A stretch of 64,000 bases of DNA from an uncultured bacterium (GTDB taxonomy: Bacteria > Bacillota > Clostridia > UBA1381), in assembly GCA_905215805.1 (NCBI GenBank), contig CAJMRL010000002.1, positions 124,001 through 188,000 on the forward strand, written 5' to 3'. A program made the position numbers and the translations under genes. This document shows, piece by piece, positions 9,452 to 17,961 of this stretch (the first letter of the stretch is position 1; every line of letters begins with the position of its first letter). Under the pieces are notes generated by a model. That model ran no database searches, had not been told where the DNA came from, and worked only from the letters and a program-made list of their open reading frames with translations.

Positions 9452-10768
9452 ATGGGACTTTTAAAAGCCGGGATAGGGGCACTCAGCGGAGTGCTGGCAG
9501 ATCAATGGAGAGATTATTTTTACTGCGAAGCAATGGATGCAGACACGCTTGTATCTAAGGGTGAAAAGCGTGCGGGGAAACGAAGCTCTAATAAAAAGGG
9601 CAGTGAAAATATTATTACAGACGGCTCAATAGTGGCGGTCAATGAAGGACAGTGCATGATAATAGTTGATCAGGGAAGAGTTGCAGAAGTATGCGCAGAA
9701 CCCGGGGAGTTTGTTTATGACAGCGGTTCAGAGCCGAGCATATTCTATGGTGATCTGGGACAAAAGGTGAGGGAAAGCTTTTTGGCTATAGAAGAACGTT
9801 TTGCTTTTGGAGGAGAGCCGCCAAAGGATCAGAGAGTATATTTCTTTAATACGAAGGAGATAATTGGAAATAAATATGGGACTCCAAGTCCTGTACCTTT
9901 TAGAGTAGTGGATAGTAATATCGGACTTGATATGGATATTTCAATAAGGTGTCACGGAGAATATTCATATAAAATTACAGACCCGATTTTATTCTATACA
10001 AACGTATGCGGTAATATAGACGGTAATTATTACAGAAACGAAATAGACAGTCAGCTTAAATCGGAGCTTATGACAGCTCTTCAGCCGGCGTTTGCAAAAA
10101 TATCGGGTATGGGTATACGTTACAGTTCCTTGCCGGGGCATACAATGGAGCTTGCAGATGCGCTCAATGATGTACTCTCATCAAAATGGCGCGATTTAAG
10201 AGGGATTGAAATCATATCTTTCGGCGTGTCATCGGTAAAGGCTTCAGAGGAAGATGAAGCAATGATCAAGGAGCTGCAAAGGAATGCTGCTCTGAGAAAT
10301 CCAAATATGGCGGCGGCTCATATGGTTGGCGCACAGGCGGATGCAATGAAATCAGCCGCAAATAATCCCAACGGCGCTATGATGGGATTTATGGGGATGA
10401 ATATGGCACAGGGAATGGGCGGCAGCAGTGCGGCAGATTTGTTTGCGATGGGACAGAGGCAGCCGTCACAGCCGAAAAATCAGGATTCAGCAAATTATAA
10501 TAGCTGGAAGTGTGAATGCGGAGCGGATAATTCCGGAAAGTTTTGTGTAGAGTGTGGAAAACCCAAGCCAATAAGAACAAGCGGAAACTGGAGGTGTGAA
10601 TGCGGAGCGGATAATACAGGTAAATTCTGTTCGGAATGCGGAAAACCAAAGCCTGTAAGGGCGGTTTATAAATGTGATAAATGCGGATGGACACCTCAAG
10701 ATCCGTATCATCCTCCGAAGTTCTGTCCTGAATGCGGAGATAGATTTGACAATAATGATATTCAGTAA
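9452..10768 (+). CDS. ydjI: YdjI-like SPFH-domain protein with three zinc ribbons
   Basis: 438 residues. The first 280 form an SPFH (virion core protein) domain of the YdjI type, opening with MGLLKAGIGALSGVLADQWRDYFYC and containing the VVDSNIGLDMDISIRCHGEYSYKI region cut here into its recognisable part. An Ala/Met/Gly-rich linker follows (about 285-345). Three zinc ribbons end the protein: two near-identical copies of CECGADN-(S/T)GKFC-ECGKPKP and a third CDKCG...CPECG. B. subtilis YdjI has a shorter tail. It probably assembles on the membrane with the two preceding gene products. AAGGAAAG precedes the start. A bidirectional terminator follows. Confidence 0.72.
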   Translation: MGLLKAGIGALSGVLADQWRDYFYCEAMDADTLVSKGEKRAGKRSSNKKGSENIITDGSIVAVNEGQCMIIVDQGRVAEVCAEPGEFVYDSGSEPSIFYGDLGQKVRESFLAIEERFAFGGEPPKDQRVYFFNTKEIIGNKYGTPSPVPFRVVDSNIGLDMDISIRCHGEYSYKITDPILFYTNVCGNIDGNYYRNEIDSQLKSELMTALQPAFAKISGMGIRYSSLPGHTMELADALNDVLSSKWRDLRGIEIISFGVSSVKASEEDEAMIKELQRNAALRNPNMAAAHMVGAQADAMKSAANNPNGAMMGFMGMNMAQGMGGSSAADLFAMGQRQPSQPKNQDSANYNSWKCECGADNSGKFCVECGKPKPIRTSGNWRCECGADNTGKFCSECGKPKPVRAVYKCDKCGWTPQDPYHPPKFCPECGDRFDNNDIQ

Positions 10769-10774
10769 AAACAG

Positions 10775-10810
10775 CACGGCTTGCCTGAATTTGCGGCAAG
10801 CCGTGTTATT
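10775..10810. terminator. Bidirectional terminator between convergent genes
   Basis: Perfect 11-base arms CACGGCTTGCC (10775-10785) and 10795-10805 with A/T flanks on both sides. It serves the ydjI-like gene on the plus strand and the small unknown gene on the minus strand. Confidence 0.8.
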
Positions 10811-11261
10811 AATTGATATTATTTTTTAAGACCTCAAAAAATTCATTTTTGGGAAGTCGGCATAAATTTGAATAATTTTGATAAATATATGCCCATACTT
10901 TATTCTTTTTTGTAAAAGACGGATAATTTTTTGTATCTATTTTTAAATATTCTCTGAACGCCTCTGACATATTAACGGTGTATTGCAGTATTTCGCTAAT
11001 ATTGAAAGCCTCATGAAAACTTTCCATATCATCGTCTTTAACTGAAAGCTTCATTTCATCCATATACATAAAAAGTACATCAGGCGCCATTTCAAGGCAT
11101 AATCTGCTTTTCAAATTCATAAGCGTCCGATAGGTTTCAGAGCTTACAAATGAAGAAAACGCATTTTCAAGCGGCATGGAGCAGTATTTATTAAGATAAT
11201 TTATAATATATGCCATTGTTATATTAGCCGTTACCTTAAGTTTTTTGGGCGTGAACTGCAT
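10809..11261 (-). CDS. Protein of unknown function
   Basis: 150 residues that I cannot assign. The N-terminus is basic (MQFTPKKLKVTANITM). The rest looks all-helical, with many Met, Phe and Tyr and an acidic middle (SVKDDDMESFHEAFN). No signal peptide, membrane helix, cysteine pair or catalytic motif is visible. GGAGG lies 6 bases before the ATG, inside the end of mtaB, and the genes are one base apart, so translation is probably coupled to mtaB. The tight coupling hints at a housekeeping role or simple read-through. Confidence 0.7.
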   Translation of the reverse strand: MQFTPKKLKVTANITMAYIINYLNKYCSMPLENAFSSFVSSETYRTLMNLKSRLCLEMAPDVLFMYMDEMKLSVKDDDMESFHEAFNISEILQYTVNMSEAFREYLKIDTKNYPSFTKKNKVWAYIYQNYSNLCRLPKNEFFEVLKNNIN

Positions 11262-11262
11262 A

Positions 11263-12558
11263 TTAAACCTCCAATTCTCCGTAAACTATTCCACTATCGG
11301 CCTTTAGTAGTTTAACGTTTCTGTATTGTCCCTGTAAATCCTCACTCGATTTTACGTATACAGTTATATAATTAGGAGTTTTTCCTTCCCAGAATCCATC
11401 TTTAGCCGTTTGTTCAAACAGTACTTCCATAGTACGACCGAGAAAACCTTCATGAAATTTTTGCTCACTTTTTTTGGTAATGGCTATAATTTCGGCTGAA
11501 CGTTTTTCTTTTATTTGGGGAGATACCTGATTGGGGCGCTTTGCAGCAGGAGTGCCGCGTCTTTGTGAATATTGGAAAATATGCGCACCGGAAAACTCTA
11601 TTTCCTTTACAAACTGTACTGTTTGATTAAATTCTTCATCTGTTTCACCGGCAAAACCAACCATTATATCTGTAGTGATTGCAACGTCGGGAAAGGCTTT
11701 CCTCAGTCCGTCCACAACTTCTTTATATTGAGCAGTAGTATAATGACGGTTCATACGTCTAAGCGTTTCATCACAGCCGGATTGCAGGGAAATATGAAAA
11801 TGAGGACAAAGCTTTGAGCATCCGCTTATTTTCCTCACAAATTCAGCATCAAGCGTCATAGGCTCTATTGATGATAATCTGATACGGCGAATACCATCTA
11901 TTTTATCAATTTCTAAAAGCAGCTGTTCTAATGAAGTATTGCCTAAATCTTTTCCGTATGAAGCGACATGTATGCCAACAAGAATGATTTCTGTAAAGCC
12001 ATTTTTTATCAGTGAGTGTATTTCATCAATAATTTCATGCTCTGGACGGCTTCTGACAGGGCCTCTGGCATAGGGAATGATACAATATGAGCAGAATTGA
12101 CTGCATCCGTCCTGAATTTTTATAAAAGCGCGTGTACGGTCTGTATATTTTGTAATTTTCAAATCTTCAAATTCATGAGCATTCATAATATCAAGTACAT
12201 CGTTATTTTTATCGCCTGAAGATAGTTCTTCAACGCGGCTTACAATGTCCTTTTTATCTTGATTGCCTATAACAAGATTTACTCCGTCTATTTTTAAAAC
12301 TTCATCAGGCGCAGTTTGAGCATAGCAGCCTGTTACGGCGATTATAGCATTAGGGTTTGTTTTTTTTGCGCGTCGTATTATTTGACGGGATTTTCTATCG
12401 CTCATGTTAGTAACAGAACAGGTGTTTATAATATATACATCGGCTTTTTCAGTAAATGGGCAGAGCTCATATCCGTTAGCGGAAAAAAGTTCTTCCATTG
12501 CCTCGGTTTCATATTGATTAACCTTGCAGCCAAGCGTATAAAAAGCGGCTTTCTTCAT
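11263..12558 (-). CDS. mtaB: tRNA t6A37 methylthiotransferase MtaB
   Basis: A 431-residue radical-SAM enzyme that converts t6A to ms2t6A at position 37 of ANN-decoding tRNAs. The N-terminal UPF0004 domain supplies three cysteines for one [4Fe-4S] cluster (Cys11 in LGCKVNQYETE, Cys47 in CSVTN, Cys78 in TGCYAQ). The radical-SAM motif is CSQFCSYC (Cys152, 156, 159). A TRAM domain ends the protein. LGCKVNQ distinguishes MtaB (YqeV) from MiaB and RimO. The start at 12558 is chosen because AAAGGAG is 7 bases upstream; an ATG three bases earlier is too close, and a longer in-frame start lies above the ribosome site. Confidence 0.93.
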   Translation of the reverse strand: MKKAAFYTLGCKVNQYETEAMEELFSANGYELCPFTEKADVYIINTCSVTNMSDRKSRQIIRRAKKTNPNAIIAVTGCYAQTAPDEVLKIDGVNLVIGNQDKKDIVSRVEELSSGDKNNDVLDIMNAHEFEDLKITKYTDRTRAFIKIQDGCSQFCSYCIIPYARGPVRSRPEHEIIDEIHSLIKNGFTEIILVGIHVASYGKDLGNTSLEQLLLEIDKIDGIRRIRLSSIEPMTLDAEFVRKISGCSKLCPHFHISLQSGCDETLRRMNRHYTTAQYKEVVDGLRKAFPDVAITTDIMVGFAGETDEEFNQTVQFVKEIEFSGAHIFQYSQRRGTPAAKRPNQVSPQIKEKRSAEIIAITKKSEQKFHEGFLGRTMEVLFEQTAKDGFWEGKTPNYITVYVKSSEDLQGQYRNVKLLKADSGIVYGELEV

Positions 12559-12688
12559 CATAAAGCTCCTTTCGTTGTATTCGCTAATATCTTGTCGCAA
12601 AACTATTAATGATTAACTATTTTAACCAATAAACCAAATTATTAGTTAGCACTATTACATAAATTTTATATAAAAATCACAAATCCTC

Positions 12689-12717
12689 TTGACTAATAAG
12701 AGATTTTAATGTATTAT
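12689..12717 (+). promoter_or_regulatory. Promoter of the first HPr-like gene
   Basis: TTGACT at 12689-12694, 17 bases, TATTAT at 12712-12717. The transcript would carry a leader of about 80 bases including a small hairpin formed by GCACT and AGTGC (about 12759-12782). Confidence 0.75.
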
Positions 12718-12806
12718 ATTATTGTAGTCCAATAGGGGTTTACAAATGTAGTAAAGAAAAAAGAGCACTTATATTTTAGTGCGGTTTATGTTAGGAGGCA
12801 TTAAAC

Positions 12807-13037
12807 ATGAAAACATTTAACTTATTATTAGGATCAATTAACGATGTAAAGGATTTTGTTAACACAGTAAGTAAATATGATTTTGATGTAGATTTAACAT
12901 CAGGCAGATATGTCGTAGACGCTAAATCGATTATGGGTATTTTCAGTCTTGACCTTTCACAGCCGATCAAGGTTGAAGTTCACAGCGATGACTGCGATGC
13001 ATTTATGGAAGAAATAAAATCCTTTATCGTTGAATAA
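12807..13037 (+). CDS. HPr-fold protein lacking the phospho-histidine site
   Basis: A 76-residue protein with the HPr fold pattern. The second half matches HPr well: SGRYVVDAKSIMGIFSLDL, where the Ser of KSIMG (Ser41) corresponds to regulatory Ser46. The first loop, which in HPr reads GLHARPA with the phospho-acceptor His15, is replaced by LGSINDVKDFV. It therefore cannot carry the PTS phosphoryl group at His. This resembles B. subtilis Crh, which lacks His15 and acts only through the serine, but the N-terminal half is more diverged than Crh. It has its own promoter, AGGAGG before the ATG and its own terminator. A regulatory role in carbon control is inference. Confidence 0.75.
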   Translation: MKTFNLLLGSINDVKDFVNTVSKYDFDVDLTSGRYVVDAKSIMGIFSLDLSQPIKVEVHSDDCDAFMEEIKSFIVE

Positions 13038-13051
13038 ATTACATATTTTTG

Positions 13052-13077
13052 GGACTGTAAGATAACAGTCCCTTTTA
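13052..13077 (+). terminator. Terminator after the first HPr-like gene
   Basis: GGGACTGT at 13052-13059 pairs with ACAGTCCC at 13066-13073, followed by TTTT. It lies directly at the end of the convergent rbgA gene. Confidence 0.8.
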
Positions 13078-13926
13078 TTATGGTCTTTCAAGAGTAATAT
13101 TTCCTATTTTTGCTCCTCTGAATTCGTCAAGTATCATATTTGCGGCGCGTTCCATGTCGATTTCGCCTCCGGAAATTATAAATCCACGCTTTTTTCCTAT
13201 TTTCTCAAGTATCTCATAGCCTTCAAGTCCGTCAATGCTATCTAACTTATATCTGGCGCATAAAAGCTGAGGATACATATCTTTGAGTCTTGCACATAAG
13301 TCATAGGCAAGCAGCTCCGTATTCATTATTTCATCCTTTACAGCTCCTGTATAAGCTATTAACTTAGCACGTTCCTGATCTTCCATTTTTGTTGGCAGCA
13401 TTCCCGGAATATCGAGCAGCTCAACGTCTCCGCGTATCCTTACCCATTGCTTTCCTTTGGTTACTCCGGCTTTATCTCCGGTTTTAGTGCTCGCTTTGCC
13501 TATAAGGCGGTTTATGAGACTGGACTTGCCTACATTTGGAATACCGGCCATCATTATTTTGAGTGTTCTTGTTCGTCCCTTTTCTTTGTCTCGGTCTATT
13601 CTGTCTTGAGTAAGGCGTCTGGCTTCAGAAAAGACTTTGTTTATTCCTGCTCCTGTAGTACAGCTTATCGGAATCACTCGTATACCGTTTTTTGCATAAT
13701 AGCTCACCCACTCGTCCGTAGCAGAACTGTCAGCAAGGTCAGCCTTGTTAAGGACAAGAAGCCGCGGCTTGTTTTTTAATATGTCATCAAAATCCTTGTT
13801 GCGTCCTGAAAAAGGTATACGCGCATCGATGATTTCAACGACAACATCTATCAATTTCAAATTATCCTCAATCATACGGCGGGTCTTGGCCATATGTCCC
13901 GGATACCAGTGAATTACATTATCCAT
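13078..13926 (-). CDS. rbgA: Ribosome biogenesis GTPase RbgA (YlqF)
   Basis: 282 residues with the circularly permuted GTPase order typical of the YlqF family: G4 NKAD at 60-63, then G1 GIPNVGKSS at about 128-136, then G3 DIPGM at about 177. The N-terminal WYPGHMAKTRR is a family hallmark, and the C-terminal helical ANTAR-like domain binds 23S rRNA. RbgA drives late assembly of the 50S subunit. It follows lepB and rplS on the minus strand, a common order in Firmicutes. A long imperfect hairpin lies between lepB and this gene. Confidence 0.94.
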   Translation of the reverse strand: MDNVIHWYPGHMAKTRRMIEDNLKLIDVVVEIIDARIPFSGRNKDFDDILKNKPRLLVLNKADLADSSATDEWVSYYAKNGIRVIPISCTTGAGINKVFSEARRLTQDRIDRDKEKGRTRTLKIMMAGIPNVGKSSLINRLIGKASTKTGDKAGVTKGKQWVRIRGDVELLDIPGMLPTKMEDQERAKLIAYTGAVKDEIMNTELLAYDLCARLKDMYPQLLCARYKLDSIDGLEGYEILEKIGKKRGFIISGGEIDMERAANMILDEFRGAKIGNITLERP

Positions 13927-13970
13927 AATTTATCCTTTCATAATGAGCTGTAGTAAGCTGCAAATTTAAA

Positions 13971-14038
13971 GGGCGGTATTACTTGTTCGTGAACAGCGCC
14001 TTGGGATAGGAGATATTCACGAACAAATAATGACGCCC
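13971..14038. other. Long imperfect hairpin between lepB and rbgA
   Basis: Arms of 23 bases, 13971-13993 (begins GGGCGGTATTACTTG) and 14016-14038, pair with three mismatches around a 22-base loop. Neither strand shows a clean T run after it, so it is not an ordinary terminator. It might attenuate or process the lepB-rbgA mRNA, or be a small mobile palindromic element. Confidence 0.6.
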
Positions 14039-14049
14039 CACAAGTCAAA

Positions 14050-14736
14050 TTATCTCGTTATTCCTATTGTATTAAGAGGCCATATTCTGATCTGGGATTT
14101 ACCAAGTATCGCTTCGTAAGGAACTTGACCAAGCTCAGAGGAACGGCTGTCCTTAGAGCGGGGACGGTTGTCACCCATTACAAATACCATATCATCCTCA
14201 ACTGTTATCGGGAAATGAACTGTTGGGTCAATAGATGAAGTAGTACCGTTGTAATAACTCTCTTCAAGCTGCTGTCCGTCAACATATACTTTTCCGTCAT
14301 GAAGATCTACCGTCTGTCCGGGAAGAGCTATAACTCTCTTTACATAATATTTCTTTTTGAGATCATCCGGAAGAGAAAAGCTTTTGATGAATTTAGACAT
14401 AGAAGAAAGCTCATCCTTGCCTTCCTGAGCGGCTAATGTATCAAAATATTCTTCACGGTTTTTATATGTGCTGTCAAGAATTATTATATCCCCCTGTTCG
14501 GGTTCATATCCTAATTTTGTTACTATAAGTCTATCGTTATTTTTAAGGGTAGGGAACATACTTGAACCGTCAACGCGAACTATATCAAAAACAAAGCCTT
14601 TTATAAGCATGGCAATTACAATAGCTATAACGATTGTATAAACCCATTCCCAAATTTCTCTAAGCATAGATTTGGATTTTGAAGAAGACTTTTCATTAGA
14701 ACTTACTTCTTCATTGCTCGAATTATTTTCCGGCAT
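14050..14736 (-). CDS. lepB: Signal peptidase I
   Basis: 228 residues. A Ser/Glu-rich cytoplasmic N-terminus is followed by one membrane helix (about 31-48, WVYTIVIAIVIAMLI) and the extracytoplasmic catalytic domain. The nucleophile is in GSSMFPTL (Ser59), the general base Lys133 in YVKRVIALPG, and box E is GDNRPRSKDSR. It removes signal peptides from exported proteins. An insert of about 35 residues between boxes C and D (about 91-127) is seen in other clostridial enzymes. A terminator separates it from rplS upstream, so it may have its own promoter or depend on read-through. Confidence 0.94.
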   Translation of the reverse strand: MPENNSSNEEVSSNEKSSSKSKSMLREIWEWVYTIVIAIVIAMLIKGFVFDIVRVDGSSMFPTLKNNDRLIVTKLGYEPEQGDIIILDSTYKNREEYFDTLAAQEGKDELSSMSKFIKSFSLPDDLKKKYYVKRVIALPGQTVDLHDGKVYVDGQQLEESYYNGTTSSIDPTVHFPITVEDDMVFVMGDNRPRSKDSRSSELGQVPYEAILGKSQIRIWPLNTIGITR

Positions 14737-14782
14737 ATGGAATACTTCCTTTCCGTGTGATAAATATCAGTTGTATAAGTTT

Positions 14783-14808
14783 AAAAAAGGGGCGCAATGC
14801 CCCTTTTA
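14783..14808 (-). terminator. Terminator after rplS
   Basis: Read on the minus strand, AAAAGGGGC, a 5-base loop and GCCCCTTTT are followed by TT. It lies between rplS and lepB. Confidence 0.8.
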
Positions 14809-14825
14809 ACGCTGGGTTAAGGCAA

Positions 14826-15176
14826 TCAGATCTTTTCCTTAACCTTTGCAGCTTTACCTACTCTGTCACGGAGATAGAACAATCTTGCACGGCGAACCTT
14901 ACCCTTGCGCACAATTTCGATCTTTTCGATATTAGGCGAGTTAACTGGCCATGTCTTCTCTACTCCTACACCGTAAGAAATACGTCTTACCGTAAATGTT
15001 TTGGCGATTCCGCCGCCCTGAACCTTGATGATCGTACCTTCAAACATCTGAGTTCTTGTTCTTGAACCCTCAACGATCTTCTGGTAAACCTTTACAGTGT
15101 TACCTACAACCAATTCAGGCAAATCTGTTCTTATCTGGTCTTTTGTAATAGCGTTAATGATTTCTGCTGTATTCAT
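14826..15176 (-). CDS. rplS: Ribosomal protein L19
   Basis: 116 residues of the large-subunit protein L19, which sits at the 30S-50S interface. Recognisable blocks are [39 protein letters not shown] and [20 protein letters not shown]. The start at 15176 is placed 8 bases after AAGGAGG; the ATG three bases upstream is also possible. The open frame continues further upstream, but that part lies in the leader and lacks a ribosome site. Confidence 0.95.
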   Translation of the reverse strand: MNTAEIINAITKDQIRTDLPELVVGNTVKVYQKIVEGSRTRTQMFEGTIIKVQGGGIAKTFTVRRISYGVGVEKTWPVNSPNIEKIEIVRKGKVRRARLFYLRDRVGKAAKVKEKI

Positions 15177-15239
15177 CATTAAATCCTCCTTAAAATCTGA
15201 GATGTTCGTGCCGACCAAGGCAGAGGACCATCCGTAATC
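15177..15239 (-). promoter_or_regulatory. Possible L19 leader RNA
   Basis: The 5' leader of rplS folds into a two-tier stem (GATG...CATC outside, GCC...GGC inside, about 15195-15232) between the promoter and the ribosome site. Firmicutes are known to carry an L19 leader with an autoregulatory role. Only the position and a simple fold support it here. Confidence 0.4.
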
Positions 15240-15245
15240 TTTAAT

Positions 15246-15274
15246 AATATAACACAATTCAAAGGAAAATGCAA
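15246..15274 (-). promoter_or_regulatory. rplS promoter
   Basis: On the minus strand, TTGCAT (15274-15269), 17 bases, TATATT (15251-15246). Confidence 0.65.
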
Positions 15275-15367
15275 GCCTTTTTTCAAAGTTTTTTTGTAAT
15301 ATTTAATTTTTTTTCTGCGTAAGGATAGATAAGTAAAATTCAATATAAATATACAGGGAGAAAAGCC

Positions 15368-16522
15368 ATGAAATTTTGTTCAATTGTCATAACAAAGCGA
15401 AAGCTGTCTTTGATAGCTTTGATCACTGGAGCGGCTGCGGTTCTGGGAGGAGCATTTATATGGATAAACAGTTCAAGGACAGTAAGTGTTTTTAACGAGG
15501 ACGAGCAGATTTACGAAGATATATTGAAGGAAGGACTGCCTGATGCGGAAAGTGCAGATAAAAGTTTTTCTGATATATTAAAGGGAATATTGGGTTTTGA
15601 CATTGAAAAGCCGGAAACTATAATAGGAGAATATTCACCTATTTTCGATACGGCGAAAAATGCAGAACAGCCGTCTGAGGAGCCGCAGACAAGTCCTGAA
15701 TCAACACCGTCTGTGCCGGAGGAGAAAAAAGAAGAAATGACAGCAAAAGAGGAAAATACAGCCGGGGACATGCCGGAGCTGCCGAGCTATGAGCAGATAT
15801 GCTCGTCGACAGGAATAGAGGTAAATAACGCTACAAATTACAGTGTAGATCCCGATGCGCTGTGTTCTGAGCCGCTGAGCTTTACGATTAATAAAGAGGA
15901 GCCGCAGATATTGATTGTCCATACGCATACTACCGAGTGCTATGACGGAGATAATATGTATGGTGAATCCGAGAGAAATACAGATGAAAGCAAGAATGTC
16001 ATAGCAGTGGGAGAAGCTATGAAAGAGGTTTTTGAGAGTTATGGAATAAAATGTATACACGATAAAACAGTACATGATTATCCCACATATCAGGGCGCAT
16101 ATACAAGAGAGCTTTCAACGGTAGAGAAAAACTTAGCTCAATATCCGTCAATAAAAATGGTATTTGATGTGCATCGCGACGCCTATATATATCCTGACGG
16201 CTCCAAGCTTACGGTCACATGTGAGCAAAACGGAATATCTACCGCGAAGGTTATGATTGTATGCGGAACAGATGCGATGGGACTGGATAATCCTAACTGG
16301 AGGGAAAATTTTAAGCTTGCGGCAAAAATTCAGAATGCGGCGCAGATAATGTATCCCGATCTTATGCGTCCGATAAATCTGAGGCAGGAGAGATTTAATA
16401 TGCACAAGACTACAGGAAGTCTGCTTTTTGAAATAGGCAGTAACGGAAATACGCTTGCGCAGGCGATAGAAGGCGGAAAGGATCTGGCATATGCTGTGTC
16501 CGCGGTGCTTATGGCTAATTGA
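15368..16522 (+). CDS. spoIIP: Stage II sporulation protein P
   Basis: 384 residues. An N-terminal membrane anchor (about 13-33), an acidic Pro/Glu-rich linker (about 95-145) and a C-terminal amidase/endopeptidase domain. The zinc-ligand region reads ILIVHTHTTECYDGD and the later motif VFDVHRDAY, both typical of SpoIIP. With SpoIID and SpoIIM it degrades septal peptidoglycan during engulfment of the forespore. GGGAG precedes the ATG. It stands alone rather than next to gpr as in Bacillus. The aroE promoter begins inside its last codons, so aroE is transcribed separately. Confidence 0.92.
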   Translation: MKFCSIVITKRKLSLIALITGAAAVLGGAFIWINSSRTVSVFNEDEQIYEDILKEGLPDAESADKSFSDILKGILGFDIEKPETIIGEYSPIFDTAKNAEQPSEEPQTSPESTPSVPEEKKEEMTAKEENTAGDMPELPSYEQICSSTGIEVNNATNYSVDPDALCSEPLSFTINKEEPQILIVHTHTTECYDGDNMYGESERNTDESKNVIAVGEAMKEVFESYGIKCIHDKTVHDYPTYQGAYTRELSTVEKNLAQYPSIKMVFDVHRDAYIYPDGSKLTVTCEQNGISTAKVMIVCGTDAMGLDNPNWRENFKLAAKIQNAAQIMYPDLMRPINLRQERFNMHKTTGSLLFEIGSNGNTLAQAIEGGKDLAYAVSAVLMAN

Positions 16523-16547
16523 CTTTACGTGTATGGTGTGATATAAT
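16519..16547 (+). promoter_or_regulatory. aroEK promoter
   Basis: TTGACT at 16519-16524, 17 bases, TATAAT at 16542-16547 with extended TGA. The -35 overlaps the spoIIP stop codon. Confidence 0.8.
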
Positions 16548-16584
16548 ATGGATAAGATATTTAGATATTTACGGAGGAAATATA

Positions 16585-17442
16585 ATGTTTGAAATAAATG
16601 GATGTACAAAGCAGCTTGGAATAATAGGATTTCCGGCAGATCACAGCTTTTCACCTAAAATGCATAATTTTATTTCTGAACAAATGGGAAATAACTATGT
16701 GTATACGGCATGGAATGTAAAACCGGAAATGCTCAAGGAAGCAATAGAAGGAGTACGCGCTTTGGGAATAAGCGGGATAAACGTAACTGCGCCGCATAAG
16801 GTAGAGGTAATGAAATACCTTGATGAAGTATCGGAGCAGGCAAGACTTCTGGGAGCGGTGAATACAGTTGTTAACCGCGATGGAAAGCTTTTTGGCTATA
16901 ACACTGATTCCGAGGGCTTTTATACGGCTTTAAAAAGAGCGGATATACATATAGAGGGAAGCAGGATACTTATTTTAGGGGCAGGAGGAGTTGTAAAACC
17001 AACGCTCATGAGGATCATACAGGCAAATCCGAAAGAGGTCACTGTAGTAAACCGTACAAAGGAAAAGGCAGTGCGTCTTGCAGAAAGCATAAAGGAGCAA
17101 ATGGGATTTGTTATCAATACAGAGATAGAGAGCTTTAATCTTGATATTGTTATAAATACTACTTCGGCGGGAATGGAGCCTCAGACAGATGCGCTTCCTA
17201 TTGATATGATAGATGAAATTGAAAATCTTGATTTCATAAACGAGAATACCGCTGTAGTAGATATGATTTATAATCCTGACAAAACGCTTTTTCTTAAAGA
17301 AGCACAAAAAAGAGGAGCAAGAACTATTAACGGCTTGGGAATGCTGATACATCAGGGACTTATAGCATATGAGCTTTTTACCGATACTAAGCTTCCGGAA
17401 GATATGGCCGATGTTGTAAAGAAGGAGGTTTTCGGAAGATGA
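16585..17442 (+). CDS. aroE: Shikimate dehydrogenase
   Basis: 285 residues; NADPH-dependent reduction of 3-dehydroshikimate in the aromatic pathway. The substrate site shows FSPKMHN, the catalytic Lys72 in NVTAPHKV, and Asp108 in GYNTDSEGF. The nucleotide fold begins at GAGGVVKPT (about 130), where GVVKP replaces the more usual GAARA. NTTSAGM and NGLGMLIHQG complete the family signature. The ATG at 16585 follows GGAGG by 7 bases; the longer frame upstream overlaps spoIIP and has no ribosome site. The stop overlaps the aroK start. Confidence 0.93.
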   Translation: MFEINGCTKQLGIIGFPADHSFSPKMHNFISEQMGNNYVYTAWNVKPEMLKEAIEGVRALGISGINVTAPHKVEVMKYLDEVSEQARLLGAVNTVVNRDGKLFGYNTDSEGFYTALKRADIHIEGSRILILGAGGVVKPTLMRIIQANPKEVTVVNRTKEKAVRLAESIKEQMGFVINTEIESFNLDIVINTTSAGMEPQTDALPIDMIDEIENLDFINENTAVVDMIYNPDKTLFLKEAQKRGARTINGLGMLIHQGLIAYELFTDTKLPEDMADVVKKEVFGR

Positions 17443-17951
17443 ATATTGTTCTGACTGGATTTATGGCGTCGGGCAAGACGGAGGTTTCAAAGGCTGTTGC
17501 GTCCATGTCAAAGTATAAGCTCATAGACACTGATGATATGATAGTAGAAAAAGAAGGAATGAGCATAAACGAGATATTTGAGCGTCATGGAGAAGAATAT
17601 TTTCGCAGAACAGAGCATGAATGTGTGTGCCGCGCAGCGGCTATGGATAACATGGTGATAGCGACAGGAGGCGGAGTAGTGCTTAATAAAAGTAATATAG
17701 ATGCTTTAAGAAAAAATGGCATGATTTTTAATCTTGCTCCGGATTTTGAAGTTATAGAGGAACGGCTTGCGGGGGCCGCGGCGACAAGACCGCTTTTAAG
17801 AAAAGGCGGTCTTGAGGATGTACGCAGACGATTTAACGACAGACTGCCGTTTTATAAGGACTGCGATTACAGTGTTCATGTTATAAAAGGAAGAACTCCG
17901 CAATCATATGCAATGGAGATTCTTGCAGAGATGGAAAAGGCGCATGTATAA
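17439..17951 (+). CDS. aroK: Shikimate kinase
   Basis: 170 residues; phosphorylates shikimate at O3. The P-loop is GFMASGKTE (7-15), the shikimate-binding motif is IDTDDMI followed by FRRTEHE, and GGGVVL (about 78-83) and RPLL lid residues (TRPLLRKGG) are present. The ATG lies within the aroE stop (ATGA), so the pair is translationally coupled. It converges on spoVAC with a gap of only 10 bases and no obvious terminator. Confidence 0.93.
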   Translation: MNIVLTGFMASGKTEVSKAVASMSKYKLIDTDDMIVEKEGMSINEIFERHGEEYFRRTEHECVCRAAAMDNMVIATGGGVVLNKSNIDALRKNGMIFNLAPDFEVIEERLAGAAATRPLLRKGGLEDVRRRFNDRLPFYKDCDYSVHVIKGRTPQSYAMEILAEMEKAHV

Positions 17952-17961
17952 ATAGCAGGGG

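Noticed and set aside
15300..15367. Sigma-E or sigma-F promoter before spoIIP
   Set aside because: Expected from biology, but no stretch fits a sporulation consensus well enough.
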